A stretch of 64,000 nucleotides of DNA from Physcomitrium patens. Its lineage: Eukaryota; Streptophyta; Bryopsida; Funariales; Funariaceae. The translations under genes were made by a program, and so were the position numbers. Positions within the stretch are counted from its first letter, which is position 1. Each line of letters begins with the position of its first letter. Below, in pieces: positions 17,382 to 27,476 of the stretch. The notes under the pieces are model-generated. The model ran no database searches. It worked only from the letters and a program-made list of their open reading frames with translations, and was not told the DNA's origin. The stretch lies in assembly GCF_000002425.4 (NCBI RefSeq), contig NC_037254.1:2693797-2757796 (forward strand), given 5' to 3'.

Positions 17382-19169
17382 TCAATAGCGTCGTGGACAG
17401 TTTCCAGTCTCGTCCCAAAACTCGCTGCCGACGCACTGGCTGCAAACGAAGAGCCCTTGAGGGTCAACTCGTTGCTTCGTGGCTATCAAGCGACCATAGT
17501 TCGAGAGCCCCCAGAAAGAGCGCTGCCACTGCGGCTCATCAATGCTGGCTTCGTTTGTGTAAGCCCCGGAGTCGGGGTAGGTCTTATGTAGTGCCTGAGC
17601 GAAAGCCTTCAAATCGTTCCTTATGGTTGACTTCTGACCTTCTGTTGAATTCCAGGACCAGGTATGCGTAGCAATCAAGTGCCAGATCCCCTCACGCCAC
17701 GCTGGTGTTACGGCTGTCAGTCCAGATGGATCTGCCGCTCTTACTCCAGGTCCTATCACTACATTACCTATAAGAGTTGTAAGAGATTCATTTCGAACTG
17801 GCAGGGCGGAAAGAATAGCTTTCGCAGTGCCTCGGGGATCCTTCATTGCCGACAAGGGTATGATACGGGATGACATCAAGACCCGGTCTCCTACGGGATC
17901 TGTCCCTGTCTTGGGACTAACGATCGCCTCGACTGTTTTGTGCCAATCCTGGAAGGTGGAGGAAGCAAATGCGTATTGGAACTGGAGTGTGACTTTCTTT
18001 CCCTGCAATAACTCTTCCAAAATCGGAGTAAAGATCTTCTTTGCGGCCGCTAATTTGGAGGGCGCCAGGAAGACTAAAGTAAACTGCTGCGCGTTAAACA
18101 CCCAGTATCCTCCCCACATCGCCTCATCTAGTGCAATAGAGCTACGAGCCCATATCGTCAGAATCTCCTCTTGAGTCGCTGTTGACCAGACGGTTCCATT
18201 CGGCGGGGAGAACACATAAAAGAACCCTGCAAAGTTGCTTGGGCTTCGGTGTAGCTTGTACGTAACAGACGTCACGACTCCATATGTACCACCTCCTCCT
18301 CCGAGCAAGGCGAAGAAAAGCTCTGGATCTTTACATGCATTTGTTGTGCGCAGTTTCCCGTCAGCCGTGACAACCTCAATCTGTAGCACGCTGTCCACGG
18401 CTAGCCCGAATTGAGGGCTTAAGGATCCGTGACCGCCACCCTGAATGTAACCACCAGTAGCGCAAACGGTCCGGGCATTTCCACTCACAGTGATGTATCC
18501 GGTGGGCTTGAGTGCGTCTGTAACCTCCCCCCACCCGACACCTCCGACAACTGTGACAGCCGGTGTGGAATGTTTCCCGCACCTGCTGGAGGGCACGAAT
18601 GAATCATGGATGCTTATGTTTTTGAACTTGTGCATCCAGATCAGAAACGAACCATGTGCCGTGCTTCGGCCGAGGAAATCATGCCCGCTGCTCTTGACGG
18701 CAACTCGAAGATTGTGGCGGGCTGCGAATTTAATGGCCTTTTGAATGTCGTCGACCTTTTCTACCTGGACTCCCAGCACCGGTACCTGGCCTTGATGACA
18801 TTTGCTGCTCACTGGCGCATCCATGGAACAAGTTTCCTGACCTTTGTCCTCCCAATTCTCCCATTGCATGCTTCCAGCGTTGTCTGCACGCAAATACGCA
18901 TCGAAGTAATTGTTCCGTAAGCTCTGACAAAGTGAAGGGTTGTAGTGCGGGTCATGACAAGGCCTTCCCGTTGGATTCGGAGTGATCAGGCGACCACCCA
19001 CACTGCAATTGAATTCATTCAATTCTCGTTTTGATGGCCAACAAGCAGCATTTGTATCCAAGCAGCGGCACTTGTAAGATTCTGCAGAGGCGTAAGAAAC
19101 AGCAACTGTAACGGCGTACAGTATCATTATGTACAGTGGCCATCCAAGTGAATCCTGGTCGCCACGCAT
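17382..19169 (-). CDS. secreted FAD-linked oxidase, BBE-like, fungal type, intronless
   Basis: One uninterrupted frame of 595 codons from the chosen ATG at 19169. The frame extends to an upstream ATG at 19268 (628 codons). The inner start is preferred because it places a hydrophobic segment at residues 8-25 with a likely signal cleavage after ASA at about 29. A cysteine-rich front follows (CRCLDTNAACWPS, then CHDPHYNPSLC). The FAD-binding PCMH domain follows: KSSGHDF with H163, the expected 8-alpha-histidyl FAD site, then GGYIQGGGHG at about 239-248. The C-terminus carries the BBE motif YGRLIATKQRVDPQGLF. The second covalent site of plant berberine-bridge enzymes, a cysteine about seven residues before the GG, is not at that spacing, so flavin attachment is probably through histidine only. 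The front motifs and the end CVGSEFW are those I know from ascomycete and basidiomycete oxidases. The substrate is unknown. No introns and about 50% GC in AT-rich flanks make transfer from a fungus plausible. The frame looks functional. Confidence 0.88.
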   Translation of the reverse strand: MRGDQDSLGWPLYIMILYAVTVAVSYASAESYKCRCLDTNAACWPSKRELNEFNCSVGGRLITPNPTGRPCHDPHYNPSLCQSLRNNYFDAYLRADNAGSMQWENWEDKGQETCSMDAPVSSKCHQGQVPVLGVQVEKVDDIQKAIKFAARHNLRVAVKSSGHDFLGRSTAHGSFLIWMHKFKNISIHDSFVPSSRCGKHSTPAVTVVGGVGWGEVTDALKPTGYITVSGNARTVCATGGYIQGGGHGSLSPQFGLAVDSVLQIEVVTADGKLRTTNACKDPELFFALLGGGGGTYGVVTSVTYKLHRSPSNFAGFFYVFSPPNGTVWSTATQEEILTIWARSSIALDEAMWGGYWVFNAQQFTLVFLAPSKLAAAKKIFTPILEELLQGKKVTLQFQYAFASSTFQDWHKTVEAIVSPKTGTDPVGDRVLMSSRIIPLSAMKDPRGTAKAILSALPVRNESLTTLIGNVVIGPGVRAADPSGLTAVTPAWREGIWHLIATHTWSWNSTEGQKSTIRNDLKAFAQALHKTYPDSGAYTNEASIDEPQWQRSFWGLSNYGRLIATKQRVDPQGLFVCSQCVGSEFWDETGNCPRRY

Positions 19170-19269
19170 CGCGTATCCCTGATCAAGTCTCCAGCTGCTT
19201 GGAAGCAGAATCAGAGGGATAGCATGTCTTGATTTCTTTCGAAATCTGAACATCCAGTTAAGCATCAAT

Positions 19270-20796
19270 ATTTATTACCAGCACCAGTCGCAATTTCGTC
19301 TATGTCTAGAGAAGAAAATGGTTTTATGTTGCAGGTAAATCAATTTCTGGCATCTAGAACTTGAAGTCCTCAACCTAATAAGAGCTGACTCGTAATACTT
19401 GCAAATCTCTACTCGCCCACTGAGCTGCGTGTGTGCACTTTAACAGATGCAACACATTGGGATGCAGCACAATGCCCTCATGCTCAGTTACAAAAACATT
19501 GAAAAAGTAGCAACCGGATGCGGATCATCCGCTTGCTTTGACTATGAATGGACACACGTTTCGATCTAACTCTCTCTCAAATGTAATAAATTAGATACTT
19601 TCAGGTTGTAAAGGAAGCCGACACTTCGTGCTCGGCGCAGTCGTGTCAGTGCCTGATGACGTAACCAGAGATCATAACCAGTGCATCGAGGTCCCGCAGG
19701 CCACGACCTCATCTCCATTCAAACAGACCCTTCCCAGAACATGTTCGATTGAACACTGCAGGCCGCAGTTCATCTTCGTTCAAGAATAAATAAATCGTTG
19801 GTGACAAGAAAACTCAAATCTTGGGCAAATAAGCCAAGTCGAATCAACAGTATCACATTGACTAAATCCTCAACTTGCCGAACATGTTGAAATAATATCA
19901 TTTGTGGGGGGCTGAGTTTGACCTATGTAGATCATGTGAATCCCATGGGCAGCAACGTGAATGAGATCGCTTCGACGAAACGTACAAAGTGGGAATGTAA
20001 CGACCATGACGCGGCAAGGACGAGTTGGCAGTATTAAGGAAGGAATGCCAGATTTTTCGAAGAGGATTTACATGTCGCAGTAAGGATTAAAGCAACGGCG
20101 CCATTGCAGCAGGTGCGTTGAGTGACAGGGGAGCGGAGACCTCGAAGTCACCGCAGATAGCGATCGATAGCGTAGCAGATCCGCGACGCCGCAAAAATCT
20201 AGACACAATTTATCTAAAATTTCAGGTATCGAGGACTCAAGGACTGACGCCACAACTCATTCGATTTAAAAGTATTTCTATATATTTTTTATTTTCAATT
20301 ACGTGGCAACTCGTTTGGATTTATTACCTATTTTATGTGTAAGATAGTTAAGTATTCAAATATCAATTATGCTTTTGAAATCTTAACAGGACATATTGTA
20401 TTTATTTCTAAGTTTTGAACTTACAGTAAAAAATAAATATTGATTTTTTAAGTGCTATAATGTTGTATAAGTTGTATTTGAGTATGTTCTATTTTTCCGC
20501 AATATTTTTAGGAGAATGTTACAATAACCCACTTAAATTTTAACTCAATCCATTAAATGACTTTGTGGTTTAAAATTGCCCCAATTCCTTTGCAATAGAA
20601 AATTTTCTAGCCTAAGTGAAATGTCGGTTAATTCAAGCAAATGATTTTGGAACTCTTTTTCTTTGTGGAGCACCAATATTTGGTACATATTTCATGTTGT
20701 TCATAGTAACAAAAAGAGATTCAAGTATTGTGGTGCATGGTGGTGGGCTTATTTAAGATTTATGTGGATTGATTTGATATTCTCATTAATTTTTTT

Positions 20797-20830
<34 letters not shown>

Positions 20831-20929
20831 CATAATATATTTTATAATATTTCTATATTAAACTATAAATATAATTATATTATATTAATAAATCCCAAAC
20901 ATGCAATGGATAGAATTGCAAATCTTATA
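19270..20929. other. upstream flank of the FAD oxidase and AT-rich DNA
   Basis: Bases 19270-20260 keep moderate GC and include TGATGACGTAAC near 19655, a bZIP-like ACGT core, so they probably hold the promoter of the minus-strand oxidase. From 20260 the DNA becomes AT-rich, with a (TA)n array at about 20802-20826. No gene is supported. Confidence 0.45.
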
Positions 20930-21065
20930 AATTAGGAAAAATATCATATATTCTCCTAAAATATGTTGAAATATCAAGAATACCCATGTATTCATAATAA
21001 TAGTAAATATATTCCTCATTTTTGTGATAATTGCAAATCTACCCTCAAACTTGACAAGGTATAAC
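20930..21065. repeat. dispersed repeat, copy 2
   Basis: Partner of 16310-16445, same orientation, about 135 bases. The tail GTGATAATTGCAAATCTACC is near-identical in layout to copy 1. It ends shortly before the HMA-domain fragment. Confidence 0.75.
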
Positions 21066-21317
21066 CTTATTCCCATTTTAGGTTAATCCAAGGCCCAAAC
21101 CATGTGTCACACACATTTTGGCATGACATTTTTTTGTATAAGTCGGCCCCCCACAATGTAGACACCGGAGCTGCTGGAAGTGTTGTGCTTGTACCAAAAT
21201 GCATTTCCTCATTGAACAAACTCTTGCAATTGTATCGCATGGCAAGATCTGTAAGTTACAAGACTATTTCTATGGAAACCCATATGTAAGCTGACATGTT
21301 TTCTCCAACATGAACAG

Positions 21318-21663
21318 ATGTTTGCTTTGCGCGGTGAGCTTGGGTGGATGAACCAGCGCCAAACTCCTTACGGATTTGGAGGGAACTCAATGGTATAGTT
21401 TTAATTGCTATGCTTCTCCCTTAGTGAGAAAATTGCAGCTTCACTTTGAGCTTGTACTACGGGTCTTAGTGACTCATGATTTCCGGTGACCAAATGGTTT
21501 CATCATTGGCAAAGGAAATCATTGTCCAACAGGAGAGATTCGAACTTTTTGTGCATTTGTTATATACGGCTACTGGTGATGACGCAGAGGACAGAAATGA
21601 GAGTCGTCACGTGCTGCAACAAGTGCGAGGAAAAAGCTCGAGAGGAAATCAGTGAAGTGTATG
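21318..21663 (+). pseudogene. 5' part of a heavy-metal-associated (HMA) domain gene
   Basis: Two in-phase exons are visible. 21318-21392 is 25 codons, beginning MFALRGELGWMNQRQTPYGF. 21588-21663 is 25 codons plus one base, containing TEMRVVTCCNKCEEKAREE. The second exon is the first strand, metal loop (C-N-K-C) and first helix of an HMA domain as in plant HIPP metallochaperones. The junctions are GTATAG and GCAG at one intron and a good GTGAGT donor at the end of exon 2. The rest of the domain, normally about 40 residues on, was not found downstream; the following 700 bases are AT-rich. It may be a gene cut short by insertion or a gene with a very distant next exon. The call is moderate because the exons are short. 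Confidence 0.5.
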
Positions 21664-23050
21664 GTGAGTGCACTGTACGCCTTCAATTCTTGCCCTTGGC
21701 TGATTGTCAACTACTGATGTCAGCCCGGTTTCAGTAGAAAATTGGGATCGTGTGTGTAATCAAATCAACTTTGCAATTTAATATGAATTTTATTGAAATA
21801 ATTTCTTTCAATGGTAATAATAATAGTTTGATGCTTTTTGTCAATTAAAATTATCTAAAATTCATTAAATCAACATATTTCAAGGACAGCCACCAATTGC
21901 AATTATTTATATACATGTATAGTAATAATTGCAAATAATTTAAGAACACGGTTTTTAATGTTCTTGAAAAATTCTAAAGTTTTCTAAAAAAACTGACCAT
22001 CAGAAAAGATTTTGACGCATGTTTTAGTATCTTTCGTAAAATTTTAATATGTAAAATATTATCCAGTGCCTCAGCATTAATTTATCAAAATTTATGACCT
22101 CATTTTAGTTGAAACAGAAGTGGTGTCGCCAGAAATATTAATTGGAATGTAACTTTAGCAGATATTTAAAGAATAAAATCAAAAACATTTAATTTTTTTT
22201 TTTATTGTAAAGTAATTTATAGACGCAACATAGGACTACAACTTGTTTGATTAAACCAATCTGCATATACCCATAATTATTTGAGTACAACAATCAAATT
22301 AAACATGTCACCTTACGCAATTTGAGTAGTAGTATGGAAATTTTAGCTATCTTAGGATTGGATAATGGACAAATCTCTGCCAATGTTGTGCACGACCCAC
22401 ATCTTTCTAAACCAGTCAGTTCGACACCAATTCTGCACTGAGATCTGAATGTGTTTTTATCGTGGTCCGTTCGTCACAATTACTACAATTCACTCCAACT
22501 GGGTAGGGCGGAACGTCAACCGCAGTAACCCCAGTACCATCGGTATCTATTTCTGTGAGCCACTGGCACAATAGTATATTTGATTACTATTGCTAGGTCT
22601 GTCAGGTGGACTGCTCCGAACGTGGCCAGCCAATCCATCAGAGTATCCACCTCGGCAACTAGTTCCTGAAGTGTGAAGTGAAAAGAGTAATCCATAAATT
22701 GTGAAGTTCAAGCAAAGGTTTCTCATCTCAGCTACATTCTACTACAGCAAGTCGGTCATGAGAAACTAGGAATCTATGAAGGAAAACTTGCGAGAAGAAT
22801 GACAGAATCCCACGTATTCGTAATCAAAACTGGGGTTTATTTTACTTGTGACTATGATACATATGAGAGAAAAAGTAGATGATACTTGGGTAAATGGAGG
22901 CTTGAAACCATGCTCGGTGACAATCGTTGCCTAGGACGCTTTCCCTATTGATTTGGCTAAGTTTCTCTCGAGCAGGACATTAGACTCAGTATTCCGGCAT
23001 AAAGCCGGTGTTGAATGCATACATGGGTCGAGTTCTGTCCCACCGGCTGT
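21664..23050. other. AT-rich DNA, then 3' flank of the cysteine-rich peptide gene
   Basis: 21740-22330 is AT-rich with nothing recognisable. 22340-23050 returns to host-like GC and probably includes the 3' UTR of the minus-strand peptide gene. A minus-strand stretch at 22516-22665 is open in two frames after a possible acceptor, but neither product is recognisable. Confidence 0.4.
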
Positions 23051-24136
23051 TTAAAACCCACATGATGTTATATGCGTAGCATTGAAGAATGTGCACTCAG
23101 CAGCGCGAGGAAAACAAGCCCTAATGTACTCGCAGTCACAGCCCTCGTGCCTTCCCATTTCACATCTCACTTCTTCACCGGCTAGACAACCCATGCCTGG
23201 AGATTGGCACACTGCAGTACATCCAACCGAATCCGGAGTGTCAGAAGTATCCCCAGGAGGACATTATCACATTACAGACTCCTCCGAACTGTTGATTATC
23301 ATCAACATGAACAGTTACCTCAGTTTCAAATCTTCCTTGTCAAATCGGATTTGTCTACCTAAACGTCTATAGATCCAAAAAAGTTAACTTAATGAATTGG
23401 ATTGTGTGAATTCTGGTGAGAGAGAGAGAATACGAGAATAAGCTCTTCTATCGCATGCTAGCAAGGGACACAAAGGGAAGACCAAGCTAGCTCACATAGG
23501 GGCACTTCGGTATCCCGCACGGCAGACGGAGCGAGAAGGCGCCGAGAGGCCACCTGAGTGGTGCGTGCAGCTGCAAACTGACTGTTCGACACTTGTTCGA
23601 ATAGAGCGGTCAGCTGCAAAGTCAAATTCCATAACCGGATCAGTGCGGACAGAGATTGTGAATATAAGAGATCTGCCTCAAGCGGACACCGTAAGCACCC
23701 ATAGCGACGAGGGCCAGTACTGGACAGCCTAAGATGCGAGATTCAAGGAACCGGGACAAATTTCGCGCACCTTCTCAGTTTGTGCCTGCATTCTAGCTAA
23801 ATCTTGAATAGTCATGTACTTCCTGGTGGCCTCTGCAGATTCCAACAGAAGGTAAGGTCAGGCTCCGTGTGACATGAGATTGGAGCTCGATTAGTACTGA
23901 GGATGGAACATCATGAGTCCCGTATTCAAATTCTCGAGATTAAAGGTGCCATAACAAACTTGATAAGTAACGCAATGATCCTTGACTTCAAAATCTGAAG
24001 CCATAACGACGATACTCTAATAGAGAAGCATTTCAAATGCTGAGTGAAAGAAATATATAATATGCAAAGTTCCGTTACCTGTAATCACAAGCAACAACAA
24101 AAGAAGTCCCATAATGTCCCTAGTATGAACGGCCAT
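23051..24136 (-). CDS. small secreted cysteine-rich peptide precursor, 4 exons
   Basis: Minus-strand exons read as 24136-24079, 23832-23771, 23613-23496 and 23211-23051, all GT-AG with agreeing phases, giving 132 codons and a TAA stop. The protein starts MAVHTRDIMGLLLLLLVIT, a short signal peptide. A cysteine-free, Gln/Ala-rich propeptide follows (about 21-80), with RRLLAPS at about 64-70. The C-terminal 52 residues carry eight cysteines spaced C-x6-C-x7-C-x7-C-x-C-x5-C-x6-C-x10-C, ending SCGF. This is the layout of a secreted signalling or defence peptide. RRLL resembles the RRxL site cut by site-1 subtilase in RALF precursors, but the mature part lacks the RALF YISY and RGC motifs. The spacing is not that of snakin/GASA, EPF or LTP families as I know them. 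The only alternative I see for exon 3 is reading through its GTGAGC donor to a TAG, which would lose the cysteines. The family is unknown. Confidence 0.68.
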
Positions 24137-26226
24137 TGTGGCGAACGTGTCGAACGCAAACCTGCAACATTGAGATGAAGTAATGCTTTAATCTTAAATT
24201 TCTGGGTGCCGGACACTCACGGTTGCCAAAGTGACGACAGAAGAGAGAAAATTGCAGCTCATCTAACACAGAACCGGACACACGACATCGGAGTAGTCGT
24301 AAAACCCACAATGTAGGCACTGCAAGAGTGACGTCAATCGAAAAATCAATTGCGAGAATCGTTTGACATCAGCGCAACTAGCTACGACAGACTGCAAAAG
24401 AAATTTAGAAGAAAAACCAAACCAAATGCGATAGAATCTGCTTAAGCGAACACCAACCTTAACAAAAAGAAATCAGAATATTTTCCAAATACAGGCTCGC
24501 GAGTGAGATCAGAACAGACGAGAGAAGTGAAACGTGCGACTACGCGAGAGACGATCGACAAACTATGGTGTGGATCTGAGGCGTTCTATTTCTTCAGCTC
24601 CAAGAGGGAGTTGCAAATCATGCTCGACTTCATCGATTCATCCTCACTTGTCAGACGGGTCAATCACTTGCATCGGTACAGCGACTTGAAATTACCCTGA
24701 GCAGCGAATTATTGCACATCCACCGAAATCATTCGCTGACGCAACTGAGGGGCATAATGCGGAAGCCTGATAACCAATAATGCGCGGTAATCCGACCCAG
24801 TTTAGACCACGCCAATCATGGGGCAGCAGAGAGGAAGTCGAGACAGAGTCAAACCGGCTGGAACCTTGTCAGGACTAACTTACTACCCAGTCTTACGATG
24901 AAAGCTTTCAACGGAGCTCATCACTCGGCCAGTTGCGATCCAAGTTTATTTACATGAAACAGCGGAACATTCTGTGGAGTTTGTTGGTCCCACGTTATCG
25001 GTGTGACCCACTCGTCATCAGTGATGAACAATCATGCAGAGTGGTCCCGAGGTGAGTCACTTTCCGCTAGGCTTGTTCAAAGGTTTCAGATTACTCATGG
25101 GGGGGCCATTCACACGCTAAGACCTTATACGACATCAATGTGACGTATAAAAAGTTCCGATTGCACCCCCTTACAACGACGGTTCAGATTTTCCTCTTTC
25201 AAACGTATGACTCCAGTCCTGCGTCACCTCAGCTTTTTCTTACCACCTCCAAGGAGATCGATTCGTTACTACATTTCTGTCCACACCACCACTACTGTCA
25301 TAACCGAGCCAGCGAGACAAGAATAAAGAGTGGCTGAGCTGCCACCGGTGACCCTAAATACAGGAAACTATCCTTCTGGCAACAGAAAAAAGTTTGGCCC
25401 CCATTGAAGTCATGTGTGCTACAGTACAACCGAGTCCGACTGCTAAACAAAGAAACCGAAAACTAATCGTTCGGAATGCAGGCTGCTAGATTTGACACCG
25501 CTCCAAAGCGACACAACGACACCCTGGTTAGTGTCAGGGCTTCCTCGAAGGCTAGACTAGGAGAGTAAGTGAATGAGAGTGGTAATCTCACAGCCTTGGA
25601 TCCAACGCGATTCGGTTTTTCAGCTAGTGCAACCGCAATGATGCAGGTTTTCGTTGGGGGCCAGCACCGACGCATTGCGTCGTCGGATAGTAGAACGCAT
25701 CCATGCGGAGCCAGATCGCATCGATGCGGGGGCCGAGGCCAGCACGAGCAGCAGCATTATTGGCCTGGATTCCTTCCTTCCTTCCTTCCTTTAATGCGTA
25801 AGAATCCTCCGATCCCAGCCTGGATCCCGGCTTGGGTCACCTGGTCCCCGCCCGCCAATGGTCTTGGATGGATGAGGATTAGGACATTCGTTCTGTCTCT
25901 GTTCAGCGATGTCCGTTTGCGTCAAGTTAATGATTCTAATTCTCAAAATGGATCCGGAGTAAACTTTTGGGTGTTTCTACAAAGTGCTCTTGCTTGTTAA
26001 TATATATATATATATATATATATATCTATTACATAAAAAAGCTTGGGTACAAGACAAAGAAACAATGAAGTTTTTTCATTGTCCATGAAGAAGGGAACGT
26101 GAGGAACATGGAGAATGTGAGAGTAGAGGAATATGGGGCGTTTTGAGGGCTTGTAGTCTAGAAGAACTTGCTTTTAGAACTTATTACACCTTTTCTATGC
26201 CCAACAAGATGAGTTTCTATTAATGA

Positions 26227-26258
<32 letters not shown>

Positions 26259-26349
26259 TGTGTATATGTTTATTTTAAGTTGGATTTTATTTTCAAAAAT
26301 AATTTAAAAAATATATGTTAAAATATACATCTTGTAGAATCTCACAAGA
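24137..26349. other. upstream flank of the peptide gene with microsatellites
   Basis: 24137-25990 has host-like GC and probably contains the promoter and a 5' UTR intron of the minus-strand peptide gene. An acceptor-like TGCAG precedes its ATG. No further coding exon could be supported on either strand. Simple repeats occur at about 25776-25793 (TTCC)n, 26001-26026 (TA)n and 26227-26258 (ATAG)8. The last nine bases end in CAAGA, the left target duplication of the next element. Confidence 0.5.
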
Positions 26350-26868
26350 TGTCAAGGACAAGAACTCAATGAAAAATCAATTCAGACAAGTGAGCCTTCA
26401 CTCAAAGAAAGGTAATAAAATATTAATAAACAAGTATGTATATTGAAAGAGAAATTGGAATGGCTATTCTCAAAGACTAAAAAACATGAAGACTCTTGAA
26501 ACTAGACTGGAAACAAAAAAGGAGTTGACAAGAGTGAAGAAGGCTTCACTCTTGTCATTATATATACTATCTAACTAGGGGCTACGTGGTAACGTTCTAT
26601 AGGACCTTCAATATGTGTTGACTTTGTGGGACACATGCCTTGACTTACAAGGCACGTTTTTCTATATGTGGGCCACAATGTTAGCTTGGTCTTCAAGCTA
26701 ACAACATGTGTGGCACATGGCCAACTTGTTGACCACGTTTCTAATCCAAAAAATCAATTAAAGACACCTATAAAGTCAAAATAACGTCTATGAAGCTTCT
26801 AAAAAGCTTCCATACCAAATACTATAGAATTAATTTATTTTTATTTACTTTTACTTACTTCTACCTAT
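26350..26868 (-). repeat. element A, outer partial 3' LTR copy
   Basis: It begins TGTCAAGGACAAGAACTC on the plus strand, as the other LTRs do, but lacks the last forty or so bases before the next copy starts. It carries the left target duplication, so it belongs to the same inserted unit. Confidence 0.85.
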
Positions 26869-27476
26869 TGTCAAGGACAAGAACTCCATAAAAAAGAAAT
26901 TCAAATAAGTGAGCCTTCACTCAAAGAAAGGTAACAAAATATAAATAAATAAGTATGTATATTGAAAGAGAAATTGGAATGGCTATTGCCAAAAGACAAG
27001 AAGACTAGAGACCCTTGAAACTAGACTAGAAGTAAGAAAGGAGTTGATAAGAGTGAAGAGGGCTTCACTCTTGTTTCTATATATACTATCTAACTAGGAG
27101 CTACGTGGTGACGTTTTATATGACATCTAATATGTGTTGACTTTGTAGGATACATATCTTGACTTACAAGGCAAATTTTTCTACGTGTAGGCTACATAGT
27201 TAGCTTGATCTTCAAGCTAACAACATGTGTGGCACATGGCCAACTTGTTGACCACGTCTCTAATCCAAAAAGTCAATTAAAGAAACCTATGAAGTCAAAG
27301 CAGTGTCTATGAAGCTTCTAAGAAGCTTTCATATCAAATACTATAGAATAAACTTACTTTTACTTACTTTTACTTACTTCCACCTATTTGTATATGTAAT
27401 TACTAGCTTACATGAGTATGTCCTTGACACCTATTTATATATGTTATTACTGGCTTATATGAGTATGTCCGTAACA
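26869..27476 (-). repeat. element A, inner 3' LTR
   Basis: 608 bp with TG/CA ends. It is longer than the 558-bp 5' LTR mainly because of a tandem duplication of roughly 48 bp near 27387-27476: the block ending in GAGTATGTCC appears twice. The polypurine tract abuts it. Confidence 0.88.

Noticed and set aside
17181-18174. Several plus-strand frames of 69-136 codons
   Set aside because: They are antisense shadows of the minus-strand FAD oxidase.
22516-22665. Minus-strand stretch open in two frames after a possible splice acceptor
   Set aside because: Neither product is recognisable, and no exon upstream joins in phase. It is more likely the 3' UTR of the peptide gene.
24503-24700. 65-codon plus-strand frame upstream of the peptide gene
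   Set aside because: No family resemblance or splice partner, and it lies in the likely promoter of the minus-strand gene.
25569-26000. 143-codon plus-strand frame
   Set aside because: The composition is low-complexity with TTCC repeats, it matches no family, and it ends in a TA microsatellite. It is probably upstream flank.
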